DNA of 64,000 bases from DATMER01 sp963844885 (GCA_963844885.1 CAWJQA010000006.1:682001-746000), one strand, 5' to 3'. Positions 36,716-45,099 are shown, counted from the stretch's first letter. Made by a program: numbers and translations. The notes: generated from the sequence alone by a model not told the origin.

Positions 36716-37044
36716 CCGGGCTCAGGGGGACCTTGGGCGGCGCCAACTGGGCTATGATCCCGCCCCATGAAGGTGGCCGACCTCGCGGTCGGATCCGAGT
36801 TCGGCCCTGGAGAGAGATCAGGGGGCTGGCTCGTCTATTGTGCCGCCGCTGACGCGGATGGGCGTCATAACCGCTTCTTATGCAGTAAACTCTGCGCTAG
36901 GCGGACGCGGCGCTGAACGACCTAGCCCCAGTCCCTCTGCCCTTCACGCGGGTTGAAAGGCATCGAGGGAGATGGTCGGCAGACGGCATAAAGACTGAGA
37001 ACGATCCTGAGATTCCGTTGCTTGGCACGCGAGGATAGAGGACG
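36716..37044. other. Leader region of the defence cassette
   Basis: About 330 bases. A 49-codon open frame starts at ATG 36767 but has no RBS and no recognisable content, and I do not call it. The segment's composition is less GC-rich toward its end (tcttatgcagtaaactct near 36880), and GAGGATAGAGG stands before the ATPase start. Confidence 0.45.
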
Positions 37045-38984
37045 ATGAACCAGACCAACGAGTCGCCCGGTAACCGACGGCTGCGGATGCAATATGCCGG
37101 AGGATTGGTCAAGCACCTTGGTTTGTCCATGTACCGGGGCGCCGTCCCCGCCCTCGCCGAGCTCATCGCCAATGCCTGGGATGCCGACGCAGACTCGGTC
37201 AAGTTGACGATTCCCTTCGACACCGGCCTCACAGACGAAGTCGATCCAAGTTCGAGACGATGGCTGCGGCATGAGTTGGGACGACGTGGAGAAAGCCTAT
37301 CTGGTCGTCGGCCGGGACAAGCGCAAGGCTGTAGGGGATGACAGGTCCGCCGGCGGGCGCCTCCTCATGGGACGCAAAGGCCTCGGGAAGCTCGCCGGCT
37401 TCGGCATCGCCCGGGTGGTCGAGATCCGCACCGTCCGTGACCAGCACCTGACTCATTTCGAGATGGACTTCGCGGAGATGACCAGGGGAGGCGAAGCCGA
37501 GATGGTCGCGGACTATGAACCGCGGGTGCTAGCCGACGTAGCGACCGGCGAGCCGAACGGAACGACGGTGACGTTGCGCAACCTGCAGCTCACCCGCTCG
37601 ATCGGCAGGGACCAGTTTGCCGAGTCCATGGCCCGCCGCTTTTCGATCTTCAAGAGAGGCTTCGAGGTTCTGGTGAATGGAGAGCCTCTCAATCCTCATG
37701 CAGTGGAGCTGCAGTTTGAGTTCGAGGGACCCTTGAAGGATGGCTCGGAGCAGGTCGAAGGAGTCGGCCTGGTTCGGTGGAGAATGGGCTTCACCCCCAA
37801 GCCGATCCAGGCGGAGGCTGCGCGTGGCATTTCCATCATCGTGCGCAACCGGATGGCTCAGACGCCGTTCTTTTTCGATCTCTCCGGCGGAGCCTACGGG
37901 CAGGCCGGCATGCAGTACATGACCGGCGAGGTCCACGCCGACCAGCTCGACGCCAGCGAGGACTTCATCGGCACCGACCGCCAGGGCATCCTCTGGGCGG
38001 AACCCATGCCCGCTTCTCTCCTCAAGCTGGGGAGAAGGCAAAGTGCGCGAGCTTTTGCGGAGATGGTCCGAGCTGCGCTCCAAAAAGAACGAGGACGACC
38101 TCGTGGCTCTCGTGACACAGGACAGCCAGTCGGTCGAGGCACGGCTGAATCGTCTCCAACCGACCGAGCGGGAGGAAGCTCGCAAGATCATCCGGGAGCT
38201 CGCCTCCATCGAGAGCGTCACCAACGAGCCGGATCGAGCCCGCGACCTTCTTGACATGGTGCTGCGTGCCTTCGAGGACACGGCGTTCTTCTCGCTTCTC
38301 CGCGCCCTCAGCAAGGCGGATCGAACCGAACGGGAGGAAGTGCTGCGGCTGGTCACCGAGTTGGACGTGTTCGAGACCATCAAGATGGCCGAGGTGGTGC
38401 GCGCCCGTGTCGGTGTGATCCAGAAGTTCCAGCAGATGATCGAGACCGATGTACCCGAGAAGCCGGACATGCAGGAGTTCCTCTTCCATCACCCCTGGTT
38501 GATCAACCCGGAATGGCAGGTCGTCGAGCATGAGAAAAGTCTCGAACGCCTCGTTGTCGAACAGTTTAAGCTGGATCCCGCCGAGAAGGACCCCGACTCT
38601 CATCGCCGCGTTGACTTCTTCTGCGTAGGCACCCGAGGACGCTACCTCGTCGTCGAGGTGAAGCGGCCCTCTAAGTCGATTGGCAAAGGGGAAGTGCAAC
38701 AACTCGTTGACTACGTGCTCTTCCTGCGTGAGCAGGCTCCTGGCGAGCCAAAAGCGCCCAACCAGTATGAGGGTGTGCTTGTAGGACATCACCTCACCGC
38801 TGAGGGGGTACGTTGGAGGAGTCACGCGGCCAAAGATGGAATCACCGTTCGAAGCTGGCAGGAGCTTCTCGGAGTAGCCGAACGGGTTCATTGCGAGTTC
38901 CTGGACGTCATGAAGAAGCGGGTTCCGGATGACGCCAGGGTATCGGCCCTCCCTTCGATCTCGGGTTCATCCGGGGCAACTTAA
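37045..38984 (+). CDS. GHKL (MutL/MORC-like) ATPase fused to a DUF4263/Shedu-like nuclease domain, with two frameshifts
   Basis: Removing one C at 37246/37247 and one at 38026 gives 645 residues. The N-terminal GHKL ATPase shows motif I (LAELIANAWDADA), motif II (DDGCGMSWDDVEKAYLVVG) and GRKGLGKLAGFGIA. A central transducer region and a helical stretch (WGEGKVRELLRRWSELRSKK) follow. The C-terminal domain has DMQEFLFHHPWLINPEWQVV, RRVDFFCVGT and YLVVEVKRPS then VQQLVDYV, a PD-(D/E)XK core of the DUF4263 type (D..ExK..Q). It probably senses or remodels foreign DNA and cuts it. It is followed after 1 nt by the methyltransferase gene. Confidence 0.8.
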
Positions 38985-38985
38985 T

Positions 38986-40506
38986 ATGGCCGGCTTGCTT
39001 CGCGCGATCGACTTGTGTTCGGGACCGGGTGGCGTCACCACCGGCTATGCCGCCGCAGGGATCCGCGTGTTGGCAGCGGTGGACACCGATGAGGACGCTC
39101 GAGCGACCTACGCAGCCAATCACCCTGAAGTCGAGCTCTTCGCCGACGACCTTCTGGAACTGGCACCTTCCACCCTGCTGGAGAGACTCTCCCTCGTCCC
39201 CGGGGAGATTGACGTCCTCACGGCGTGCGTTCCTTGCCAGACATTCTCGACCTTGGGGCGAAAACACCGGCGCAGTGACGACCGCCGGTACCGGCTGGTC
39301 CACCGGGTGGGAGAATTCGTCGCGGTTCTCCAGCCGCGCGCGGTGATCATGGAAAACGTGCCTCCGCTCGTTCGAGAGCTCCGATTCAAGAGATTCGTGG
39401 CCCGGCTTCGAAGGATCGGCTATGGGGTGTGGTTCGAGGTTGTCGATGCCGCGGATTTCGGAGTCCCGCAGAGGCGCCGCCGGCTCGTAATGATCGCGCT
39501 TCGTGGGTGGAGAGACGCTGAAGTACCGGTCTTGTATCCTGGCCATCGGCTATTGACGAAGCTGGCCACCAGGAAGACGGTGGCTCAGACGCTGAATCTG
39601 GTCGAAGCAGAGGCGAAACCTGACGACCCCTTGGCAAAGCCAAAGACCGACCATTCTCCTCTCGTCGCCAAGCGCATCGCCGCAATCCCACGTGATGGCG
39701 GAAGCCGCGGGAGCCTCCCCGATGAGCTCGGACTTGCATGTCACAAGTCCATGCGGAAGACGGCGGCGGCCAACGTGTACGGCCGCATGAAGCTCGACGA
39801 CGTGGCGCCCACCCTGACGACGAGATGTACCACTCCGGCGTGCGGGAGGTTCCTGCACCCGCTGGAGGATCGCGCCATCACGCTCCGCGAGGCCGCCTGC
39901 CTCCAGTCGTTCCCTGTCGATTACGTCTTCAAGGGAGGTCGGATGTCGATCGAACGCCAGATCGGCAATGCCGTTCCTCCCAGACTTGCCGAAGCCATTG
40001 CCATCCTGGTATCAGATGCTCTGCGTACATTGGGCAAGGCGCCCCAGGCAACCTCGCCTGAAACCAGGCGACGAATGCAGAACGTCGGCAAACGCGACAC
40101 CCCGGCAGAGATGGCTCTCCGCTCGGCTCTTCACCGCCAGGGCCTGCGTTTTCGGGTCGATGCGGCACCGTTGTCCGGATTGCGCCGACGTGCCGACATC
40201 GTCTTCCGGTCTGAGAAGATCGCGGTATTCGTCGATGGGTGTTTTTGGCATGGTTGCCCTCTCCACGGCACGTGGCCGAAATCGAACGGCGAGTGGTGGA
40301 AGAGGAAGATCGAGCGCACTCGCCAGCGAGACGCTGAAACGGATCGGCGACTGGTTGAGGCTGGTTGGCGAGTGATCCGTGTCTGGGAGCACGATGACCT
40401 GGAAAAGGCTGCCGAGCAGGTCATAAGCTCCGTCCGGGCAGGCCTTTCGAACACTTGTGTGAGGGAGGGCACTCGCCACCCCTCTGCGCTATCATTCGCC
40501 CCCTGA
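38986..40506 (+). CDS. DNA cytosine-5 methyltransferase fused to a Vsr endonuclease
   Basis: 506 residues from ATG 38986, one base after the ATPase stop. Methyltransferase motifs: I AIDLCSGPGGVTTGY, IV ACVPCQTFSTLG with the catalytic Cys, VI MENVPPLV, VIII QRRRRLVMIAL, X RQIGNAVPPRLAEA. After residue about 345 comes a complete Vsr domain: NVGKRDTPAEMALRSALHRQ, RRRADIVF, VDGCFWHGCPLHGTWP, ERTRQRDAETDRRL and GWRVIRVWEHDD. Vsr nicks T:G mismatches left by deamination of the methylated cytosine, so methylation and repair are joined in one chain. The recognition sequence cannot be read from the sequence. Confidence 0.88.
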   Translation: MAGLLRAIDLCSGPGGVTTGYAAAGIRVLAAVDTDEDARATYAANHPEVELFADDLLELAPSTLLERLSLVPGEIDVLTACVPCQTFSTLGRKHRRSDDRRYRLVHRVGEFVAVLQPRAVIMENVPPLVRELRFKRFVARLRRIGYGVWFEVVDAADFGVPQRRRRLVMIALRGWRDAEVPVLYPGHRLLTKLATRKTVAQTLNLVEAEAKPDDPLAKPKTDHSPLVAKRIAAIPRDGGSRGSLPDELGLACHKSMRKTAAANVYGRMKLDDVAPTLTTRCTTPACGRFLHPLEDRAITLREAACLQSFPVDYVFKGGRMSIERQIGNAVPPRLAEAIAILVSDALRTLGKAPQATSPETRRRMQNVGKRDTPAEMALRSALHRQGLRFRVDAAPLSGLRRRADIVFRSEKIAVFVDGCFWHGCPLHGTWPKSNGEWWKRKIERTRQRDAETDRRLVEAGWRVIRVWEHDDLEKAAEQVISSVRAGLSNTCVREGTRHPSALSFAP

Positions 40507-40519
40507 AGGCGGCCACCTT

Positions 40520-40583
40520 GTGCGGGACGTGCGGCTTGGAGAAATCCCGGGGCGGTCGGGGCGGGTGGTGCTGGTGACGTAGC
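40520..40583 (+). repeat. 64-bp direct repeat, right copy
   Basis: It matches 36652-36715 at 61 of 64 positions and would encode the same ArnD C-terminus with one changed residue (GRSGRVVLVT then stop). It is not attached to a gene here. Confidence 0.9.
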
Positions 40584-40734
40584 TCTGGCCCGAAATTCCC
40601 TCAGCTCCATCCTACCCAAGCGCGCCGTGGCCAGGCCACCCGGCGGGGTCTGGCGGTCGCCCTTCAAGCCCTCGTAGGGTTTGCCCGCGCGGCCCGTCCG
40701 AATCGGGATCGCGCTCGGTCCTCCCCACCCTCTC

Positions 40735-41090
40735 CCACCGGGAACGGCGGCCCCACCTGGGACTGCCTCGCCTCGCTGGTGAACCTGGGAGAGAAAGGAG
40801 CTGCCCTGAACGGCAAGGCATGGCTGAGCTTCAGCGGGCGCTGGGCAGGGTACGACAACGGGCCGACTCCCAGCGGGGCGTATTGCCTGTTCACCGGCAC
40901 CTCGTTCGCCGCGCCGCACGTCACCGGCGCGGTGGCGCGCTATCTCCAGAACCATCCGACGGCCACACCGCAGCAAGTGAAGGCGGCGCTCGTTGCCGGC
41001 GCGATGCCCAACGTGCTGCAGACCACCGGCGTCAACAGCATTCTGCCCGCAACGGGCTCACCGAACCTGCTGCTGCAGATTGTTCCGTAA
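40735..41090 (+). pseudogene. C-terminal fragment of a second subtilisin-family protease
   Basis: About 118 codons reading GPTWDCLASLVNLGEKGAAL, AYCLFTGTSFAAPHVTGAVA with the catalytic Ser motif GTS, and ending LPATGSPNLLLQIVP. The Asp and His parts and a start are absent; upstream lies DNA of the arnD repeat and an unexplained 150-base segment. The fragment differs from the S8 protease at 25957 and so is not a copy of it. It may be what was left when the defence cassette or an earlier rearrangement removed the 5' part. Confidence 0.75.
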
Positions 41091-41109
41091 CCAGCCCCTC
41101 CCCATCCCT

Positions 41110-41148
41110 CCTCCGGATTCGCCACATGGCATGTGGCGAATCCGGAGG
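41110..41148. terminator. Perfect 18-bp palindrome between convergent genes
   Basis: CCTCCGGATTCGCCACAT (41110-41127), loop GGC, then the exact complement (41131-41148). It lies between the converging S8 fragment and matrixin gene, so it could serve as a two-way terminator, though no T-run follows on either side. Confidence 0.6.
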
Positions 41149-41192
41149 GGAGGCCAAGGCTCCCCCCTCCCCAGATCACGAGATACGGAAGC

Positions 41193-41942
41193 TCAGAAGC
41201 ATTTCGGCGGCAGACTCTTGTACCAGCACCTGCCTGAGCAGCAGTCGGAATCCCGGGCACAGACGCCGAGAGGTGCGACACAGGACGGCGCGTACGTGCT
41301 CTCGGAGCACTGGAGGGCGGACCGGTCGTCCGCCTCCAGGGTTCTCCCGTCGGTGCCGAAATACGGCGTGCGCATGGTCGAATACGGCATGGAGGTCAGC
41401 TCCGTATGGTGAATGCCGAGCGTGTGACCAAACTCATGGGCGGCCACGGCCTCGACGTCGTAGTTTGAGCCGTTGGTGTTCCAGGGTTGGTCGTTGTTGA
41501 AGGTGATGTCGCTTTCGATGATCACCTGGCCCGATTGCAGGACGAGGGCGGTGAGGGCGAGACAACCGCCCGTGCAACCGTTGCCCGAGGCCCAAAGAAC
41601 CGTGTTCCTATCGTCCGTGGCCCAGCCGGCGGTGGTGGTGCTGATGTAGGACAGCACGTGATTGGCGCTAGGCACGTTGGTCCAGGAATTCATGGCATTG
41701 GTCAGGGCGGTGGCCTTGCCCGCGCCCTGGTTCGCCGTATTGTGGTACCAGATGATGTTGCGGGTGTTCCAGTGGGTAAAGGGCATGGTGCAGGTCTGGA
41801 ACTGGCTGTTCTGGCCGGTGGTGCGGCCGATGGTCGAGTCCCAGATCATGCGATAGGCGTGGGACGGTGTCGCCGAGGCGAGCAGGCCGGCCGCGACGAG
41901 GGCCAAGGCGGCAAAATGGGAATGGCGGGAACGGTCCATCAC
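41193..41942 (-). CDS. Secreted matrixin-like (M10) zinc metalloprotease with a Cys-rich tail
   Basis: 249 residues; signal peptide HFAALALVAAGLLASATPSH(A). The zinc motif HEFGHTLGIHH (HExxHxxGxxH) lies near residue 170 and a Met-turn SMPYSTM follows, so it is a metzincin. The C-terminus CARDSDCCSGRCWYKSLPPK has the spacing of a small disulfide knot and may bind a surface or act as an inhibitor-like cap. ATG 41942 overlaps the stop of the upstream gene (ATGA), so the pair is co-translated. The substrate is unknown. Confidence 0.85.
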   Translation of the reverse strand: MMDRSRHSHFAALALVAAGLLASATPSHAYRMIWDSTIGRTTGQNSQFQTCTMPFTHWNTRNIIWYHNTANQGAGKATALTNAMNSWTNVPSANHVLSYISTTTAGWATDDRNTVLWASGNGCTGGCLALTALVLQSGQVIIESDITFNNDQPWNTNGSNYDVEAVAAHEFGHTLGIHHTELTSMPYSTMRTPYFGTDGRTLEADDRSALQCSESTYAPSCVAPLGVCARDSDCCSGRCWYKSLPPKCF

Positions 41943-42535
41943 TGCACCTCCTTGCGAGTACGCTGACGGTCCACGCTCTCACGGATAGACTGCATCATGG
42001 CGTTGAGGGGAAGCCCCTCCACACCGCCCGGGGCGTCGGCATAACCCTTGCGGTCGGGGAGCAACGGGTGACTGTTGGCTTGGCTGACGGCACGCAGGCC
42101 GTCACGGCCGATTCTCACGTCGAACACGCCCTGACAGAGGTCGCGGACAGTGAGAGCGTGGTCGGCGCCCGGCAGTTTCTCTTCATTGAGGAACAGGACG
42201 TATGAATTGCCCGGAATCAGCTCGGGGCCGCCCACGATCAGCGTGGTCAAGTCGCCGACCTGACCGCCCATGATCGTGACCGTAAGCTCCTGCTCGCTCA
42301 CATCCCCCTTGAGGATCTCGTGCGTCGCGATCAGCACATCGGTGAGGATGAAAGTGTGGTTTTCATTCCAGTACGAGCTCGCGTCCACGACCTCGCCTAC
42401 GACGACCGCCCGGTTCCCTGCCACGAGATCGTCGAGGCCTTGGTGGATCAGCGTCGTTGCGTTGACCGGCGCGACGACGATCGCGGCAATCGCCAGGATT
42501 ATAGCGCCGCGCAGTAACCCCTTTGCTACGTTCAT
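41939..42535 (-). CDS. Secreted protein paired with the matrixin protease, unknown function
   Basis: 198 residues with a signal peptide (GAIILAIAAIVVAPVNA). The mature part starts TTLIHQGLDDLVAGNRAVVV and contains VVDASSYWNENHTFILTDV and HEILKGDVSEQELTVTIMGG, a beta-rich pattern that I have seen in uncharacterised partners of secreted proteases. The 4-nt overlap with the protease gene makes an inhibitor, chaperone or substrate role plausible. No named family is claimed. Confidence 0.7.
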   Translation of the reverse strand: MNVAKGLLRGAIILAIAAIVVAPVNATTLIHQGLDDLVAGNRAVVVGEVVDASSYWNENHTFILTDVLIATHEILKGDVSEQELTVTIMGGQVGDLTTLIVGGPELIPGNSYVLFLNEEKLPGADHALTVRDLCQGVFDVRIGRDGLRAVSQANSHPLLPDRKGYADAPGGVEGLPLNAMMQSIRESVDRQRTRKEVQ

Positions 42536-42604
42536 GGATAACCTCCTTGGGAAGACGTTCTCACCAAGAGAGACCGCCGGATGTTCGGCCAGCCTCTTGA
42601 CGGC

Positions 42605-43348
42605 TCAGCGCTTCCGGCGGCGTTCCCGCCACCAGCGCAGGATCTGCTGCTCGCCGATCGGTTTGTCGTCGGCCGGGATGCGCAGGCTGTCGCGCAACTC
42701 GTCGCCGGCCTCCGGATCGATGCGCAGAACGATCAGAAACGTGATCAGCATGGCGACGACCGAGCCGAGGCCGGCGATCGCCATGTCTTTCTGGGCGTCC
42801 CAAACATCACCCTGGGCGCCGAGAAAGGCGAGCCCGGCCTCGGGAGCGACCCGCACCGCGGCCGCCCACTCCATGAGCTCGTAGATCGCCGAGAAGGCGA
42901 GAGTCAGCTCGACCGGCAGGTAGAACGACCAGACACCCCGCGCCCAGGTGATCCGCACGAACACCTCGCGCACCGGGTAGGCGAGAAGCAGGCCGAAGGA
43001 GAAATGTACCAGGCGGTCATAAAGGTTGCGGTCGGAGTGGAACCAGCGCTGAAGGATGTATCCGAAGGGCACCTCGGCGTAGGTGTAGTGCGAACCGATG
43101 ACGTGCAGCACGAGGAAGATCGTGATCAGGGTGTAGGACAGGTTCGACAGGCGGAAGTAGAAGCCCAGGCCGATGACCAGCGGCACGCCGACGAAGACGA
43201 GCACGTTCTCGAGCCACCAATCGCCGGGGTACACCGGATCGATCGCCGCCCACACCCAGGCGACGAGGAAGACCGCCAGCAGCACCAAGTGGTACCGGGT
43301 GAACCGGCGGGAGAGCGCCGGGGTGGGCTGAGCGGGTGAGGGATTCAT
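42605..43348 (-). CDS. DUF2238 (YjdF-like) integral membrane protein
   Basis: 247 residues with about six membrane helices. Family marks are DWWLENVLVFVGVPLVIGLG, SYTLITIFLVLHVIGSHYTY, RLVHFSFGLLLAYPVREVF and SAIYELMEWAAA, closely matching E. coli YjdF-type DUF2238 proteins. ATG 43348. The conserved His and Glu residues in the membrane are of unknown role. It is monocistronic here. No biochemical function is established for the family to my knowledge. Confidence 0.85.
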   Translation of the reverse strand: MNPSPAQPTPALSRRFTRYHLVLLAVFLVAWVWAAIDPVYPGDWWLENVLVFVGVPLVIGLGFYFRLSNLSYTLITIFLVLHVIGSHYTYAEVPFGYILQRWFHSDRNLYDRLVHFSFGLLLAYPVREVFVRITWARGVWSFYLPVELTLAFSAIYELMEWAAAVRVAPEAGLAFLGAQGDVWDAQKDMAIAGLGSVVAMLITFLIVLRIDPEAGDELRDSLRIPADDKPIGEQQILRWWRERRRKR

Positions 43349-43506
43349 GGCGGCGAGGCGCTGACACCCCTACACGGAGAGCGCCGATGTCGCCGCCAGC
43401 GTACTACACTTCAGCGAGAAGCGAGACGGCGGCTGGAGCGAAGCATCCCTTGGCGCTTCCTTGAAAGTTCTTCGGGTTGTTGTCCGTTGAAATTTCGCGA
43501 TGCCAC

Positions 43507-43821
43507 CTAATTACACAGGGGGCCAAGCATTAATCTCGTGTCTGTACAGGCGTAATCCACGTAGCCCCATTCGCTCGTGGTGCCGTCACAACTGTAGGTT
43601 TTTTCTCCAACGATTTCATAGGTCGCTGGACACGGCCCTATAACGCAAGAGCAATTATTCTCAGGCCTGAAGGCTGGAACACCGTCTCCATATGTCCACG
43701 CCCAATACTGAACCTTTCTTTCTCTCAAGACAGCCACCGTCGAAAACGCATATCCGATAAATATGACCGCGCACACTGACAGGACGAGCAGCAACCGGCT
43801 GCGCCTCGGCTTTCCGTTCAT
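43507..43821 (-). CDS. Small anchored Cys-containing protein, unknown
   Basis: 104 residues from ATG 43821 (AGGAGAATTGAG upstream). The N-terminal membrane segment LLLVLSVCAVIFIGYAFSTV is followed by a periplasmic or external domain with CSCVIGPCPATYE, YSCDGTTSEWGYVDYACTD and a final CN, seven cysteines outside the membrane. Lower GC than neighbours suggests recent arrival. No family known to me. RBS and signal pattern support coding. Confidence 0.62.
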   Translation of the reverse strand: MNGKPRRSRLLLVLSVCAVIFIGYAFSTVAVLRERKVQYWAWTYGDGVPAFRPENNCSCVIGPCPATYEIVGEKTYSCDGTTSEWGYVDYACTDTRLMLGPLCN

Positions 43822-44011
43822 CTCAATTCTCCTTTTGTGTCACCATGCCAGCGGCATTCTGGAGAAAAACGTGTGACGCTGTCTCCACCCTATCGGGCAG
43901 GCCGTTCTGCCTACCCCTCCGAACAGCGCACAGTCCTACCCGAGCTCCCCTCCGTTTCCTGCCAAATAGCCCTTAAGGTAGACTTCTCCGGCGGCCAAGC
44001 GCCCATATCCC

Positions 44012-44617
44012 ATGAACCTCACCGCCTGGAACCGCCTCCGCTACACCCTTTGGGCTCCCCTCTATGACCGGGTCGCCCGGTTTGGCCGGCAGCGGCGGCG
44101 CTCCATCTCGCTGCTCGCGCTCCAGCCCGGGGAGCGGGTACTCCTGGTAGGCGCGGGGACGGGCGCCGATCTGCCCCTGATCCCGGAGGGAGTCTCGGTG
44201 CTGGCGACGGACCTCACTCCCGCCATGCTCGCCCGGGCCCGGCCTCGGGTGCGGCCGGGAATCGAGCTTCGAGTCATGGATGGACAGGCGCTCGATCTGC
44301 CGGACGCGAGCTTCGACGCGGTGATCCTTCACCTCATCCTGGCCGTGATCCCCGACCCCGGTGCCTGTCTGCGCGAGGCGGCACGGGTGCTCAGGCCGGG
44401 CGGCCGGATCGCGGTGTTCGACAAGTTCCTGCCCGACGGCGCCAGTCCCAGCCTCCCGCGCCGGATCGCCAATACGGTCAGCAGGACGCTGTTCACGGAC
44501 ATCAACCGCCGGATGGGCGACATCCTGAGCCGCTCCGGCGCTCGTCTTCGGGTCGAGATCGACGAGCCGGTGATGATGGGCGGAATGTTCCGGGTGATGG
44601 TGCTGCGGAAGGATTGA
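44012..44617 (+). CDS. SAM-dependent methyltransferase (class I, UbiE/PmtA-like)
   Basis: 201 residues from ATG 44012. The Rossmann core has RVLLVGAGTGADLPLIPEGV (motif I), VLATDLTPAMLARAR, LDLPDASFDAVILHLILAVI and REAARVLRPGGRIAVFDKFL. The N-terminus WNRLRYTLWAPLYDRVARFG resembles phosphatidylethanolamine N-methyltransferase-like enzymes, so a lipid or quinone substrate is possible. It stands alone; a REP-like palindrome begins at its stop. Confidence 0.83.
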   Translation: MNLTAWNRLRYTLWAPLYDRVARFGRQRRRSISLLALQPGERVLLVGAGTGADLPLIPEGVSVLATDLTPAMLARARPRVRPGIELRVMDGQALDLPDASFDAVILHLILAVIPDPGACLREAARVLRPGGRIAVFDKFLPDGASPSLPRRIANTVSRTLFTDINRRMGDILSRSGARLRVEIDEPVMMGGMFRVMVLRKD

Positions 44618-44619
44618 AA

Positions 44620-44642
44620 ACCGCCGGCGGGGCGCCGGCGGT
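44620..44642. repeat. REP-like palindrome, copy B
   Basis: Same hairpin and flanks as 21410-21432. It starts 3 nt after the methyltransferase stop, so it may also affect the 3' end of that message. Confidence 0.8.
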
Positions 44643-44704
44643 CCCAGGTGGAGAAGCGGACACGAGTTGCGGTGGATAGCCCCGCGAGATCTCCACGCCG
44701 GCTT

Positions 44705-45008
44705 GTTCACCACAACGTCGCCTTACTTTGCCGCAACCTTGACTGACTTTGCCGCAACGTAAACTTCTCCACCGCAACGCAACCTCACTTTGCCGCAACT
44801 CAACCTTCTCCACCGCAACATCAACTGATTTTGCCGCAACGCCGACTTCTCCGCCGCAACGACACCTTACTTTGCCGCAACGTCGACTTCTCCGCCGCAA
44901 CGACAGCTTACTTTGCCGCAACATCGACTTCCCCGCCGCAACACCAACTGACTTTGCCGCAACGTTGACTTTCCCACTGCAACGTCGGCTTACCTTGCCG
45001 CAACGTGG
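44705..45008. repeat. Degenerate array alternating 20- and 21-nt units, about 14 units
   Basis: Each unit starts CCGCAAC, then about 6 variable bases, then either TTCTCCG-type (20-nt unit) or TTACTTTG-type (21-nt unit) ends, alternating through the block, so the true repeat is a 41-nt dimer. It is non-coding in all likelihood and lies between a methyltransferase gene and a gene remnant. Confidence 0.87.
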
Positions 45009-45010
45009 CC

Positions 45011-45097
45011 TCAGCGGGGCGGCTCGATCGGCTGCCCGTGGTAGAAGACGTTGTGCGGGTCCCACATCGCCTTCGCCCGCCGGAGGTCCGAGTCGCA
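45011..45097 (-). pseudogene. C-terminal remnant of a berberine-bridge-type FAD oxidase
   Basis: About 28 codons: DLRRAKAMWDPHNVFYHGQP then IEPPR and a stop at 45011. This is the conserved end of FAD-linked (BBE) oxidoreductases (LxxxKxxxDPxNxFxxxQxI). The rest of the gene is gone; the TPR gene's stop at 45100 lies directly upstream. The repeat array begins directly after it. Confidence 0.65.
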
Positions 45098-45099
45098 GT

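Larger units (their letters stand above)
36716..40519. mobile_element. Defence cassette inserted at the arnD 3' end
   Basis: A 3.8-kb segment bounded by the 64-bp repeats. It holds about 330 bases without a clear gene, the GHKL ATPase/nuclease gene and the methyltransferase-Vsr fusion gene, both on the plus strand. A repeat that regenerates the 3' end of the target gene is the usual mark of site-specific integration, but no integrase is present inside. Mobilisation in trans, loss of the integrase, or homologous duplication are all possible. Confidence 0.6.

Noticed and set aside
36767..36916. 49-codon open frame in the cassette leader
   Set aside because: No RBS, no recognisable sequence, and it ends in an arginine-rich stretch typical of chance frames.
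36716..40519. Integrase gene within the defence cassette
   Set aside because: Looked for tyrosine and serine recombinase motifs on both strands; none found.
40735..41090. Complete small protease gene
   Set aside because: Only the Ser part of the S8 domain is present; Asp and His motifs and a signal peptide are missing.
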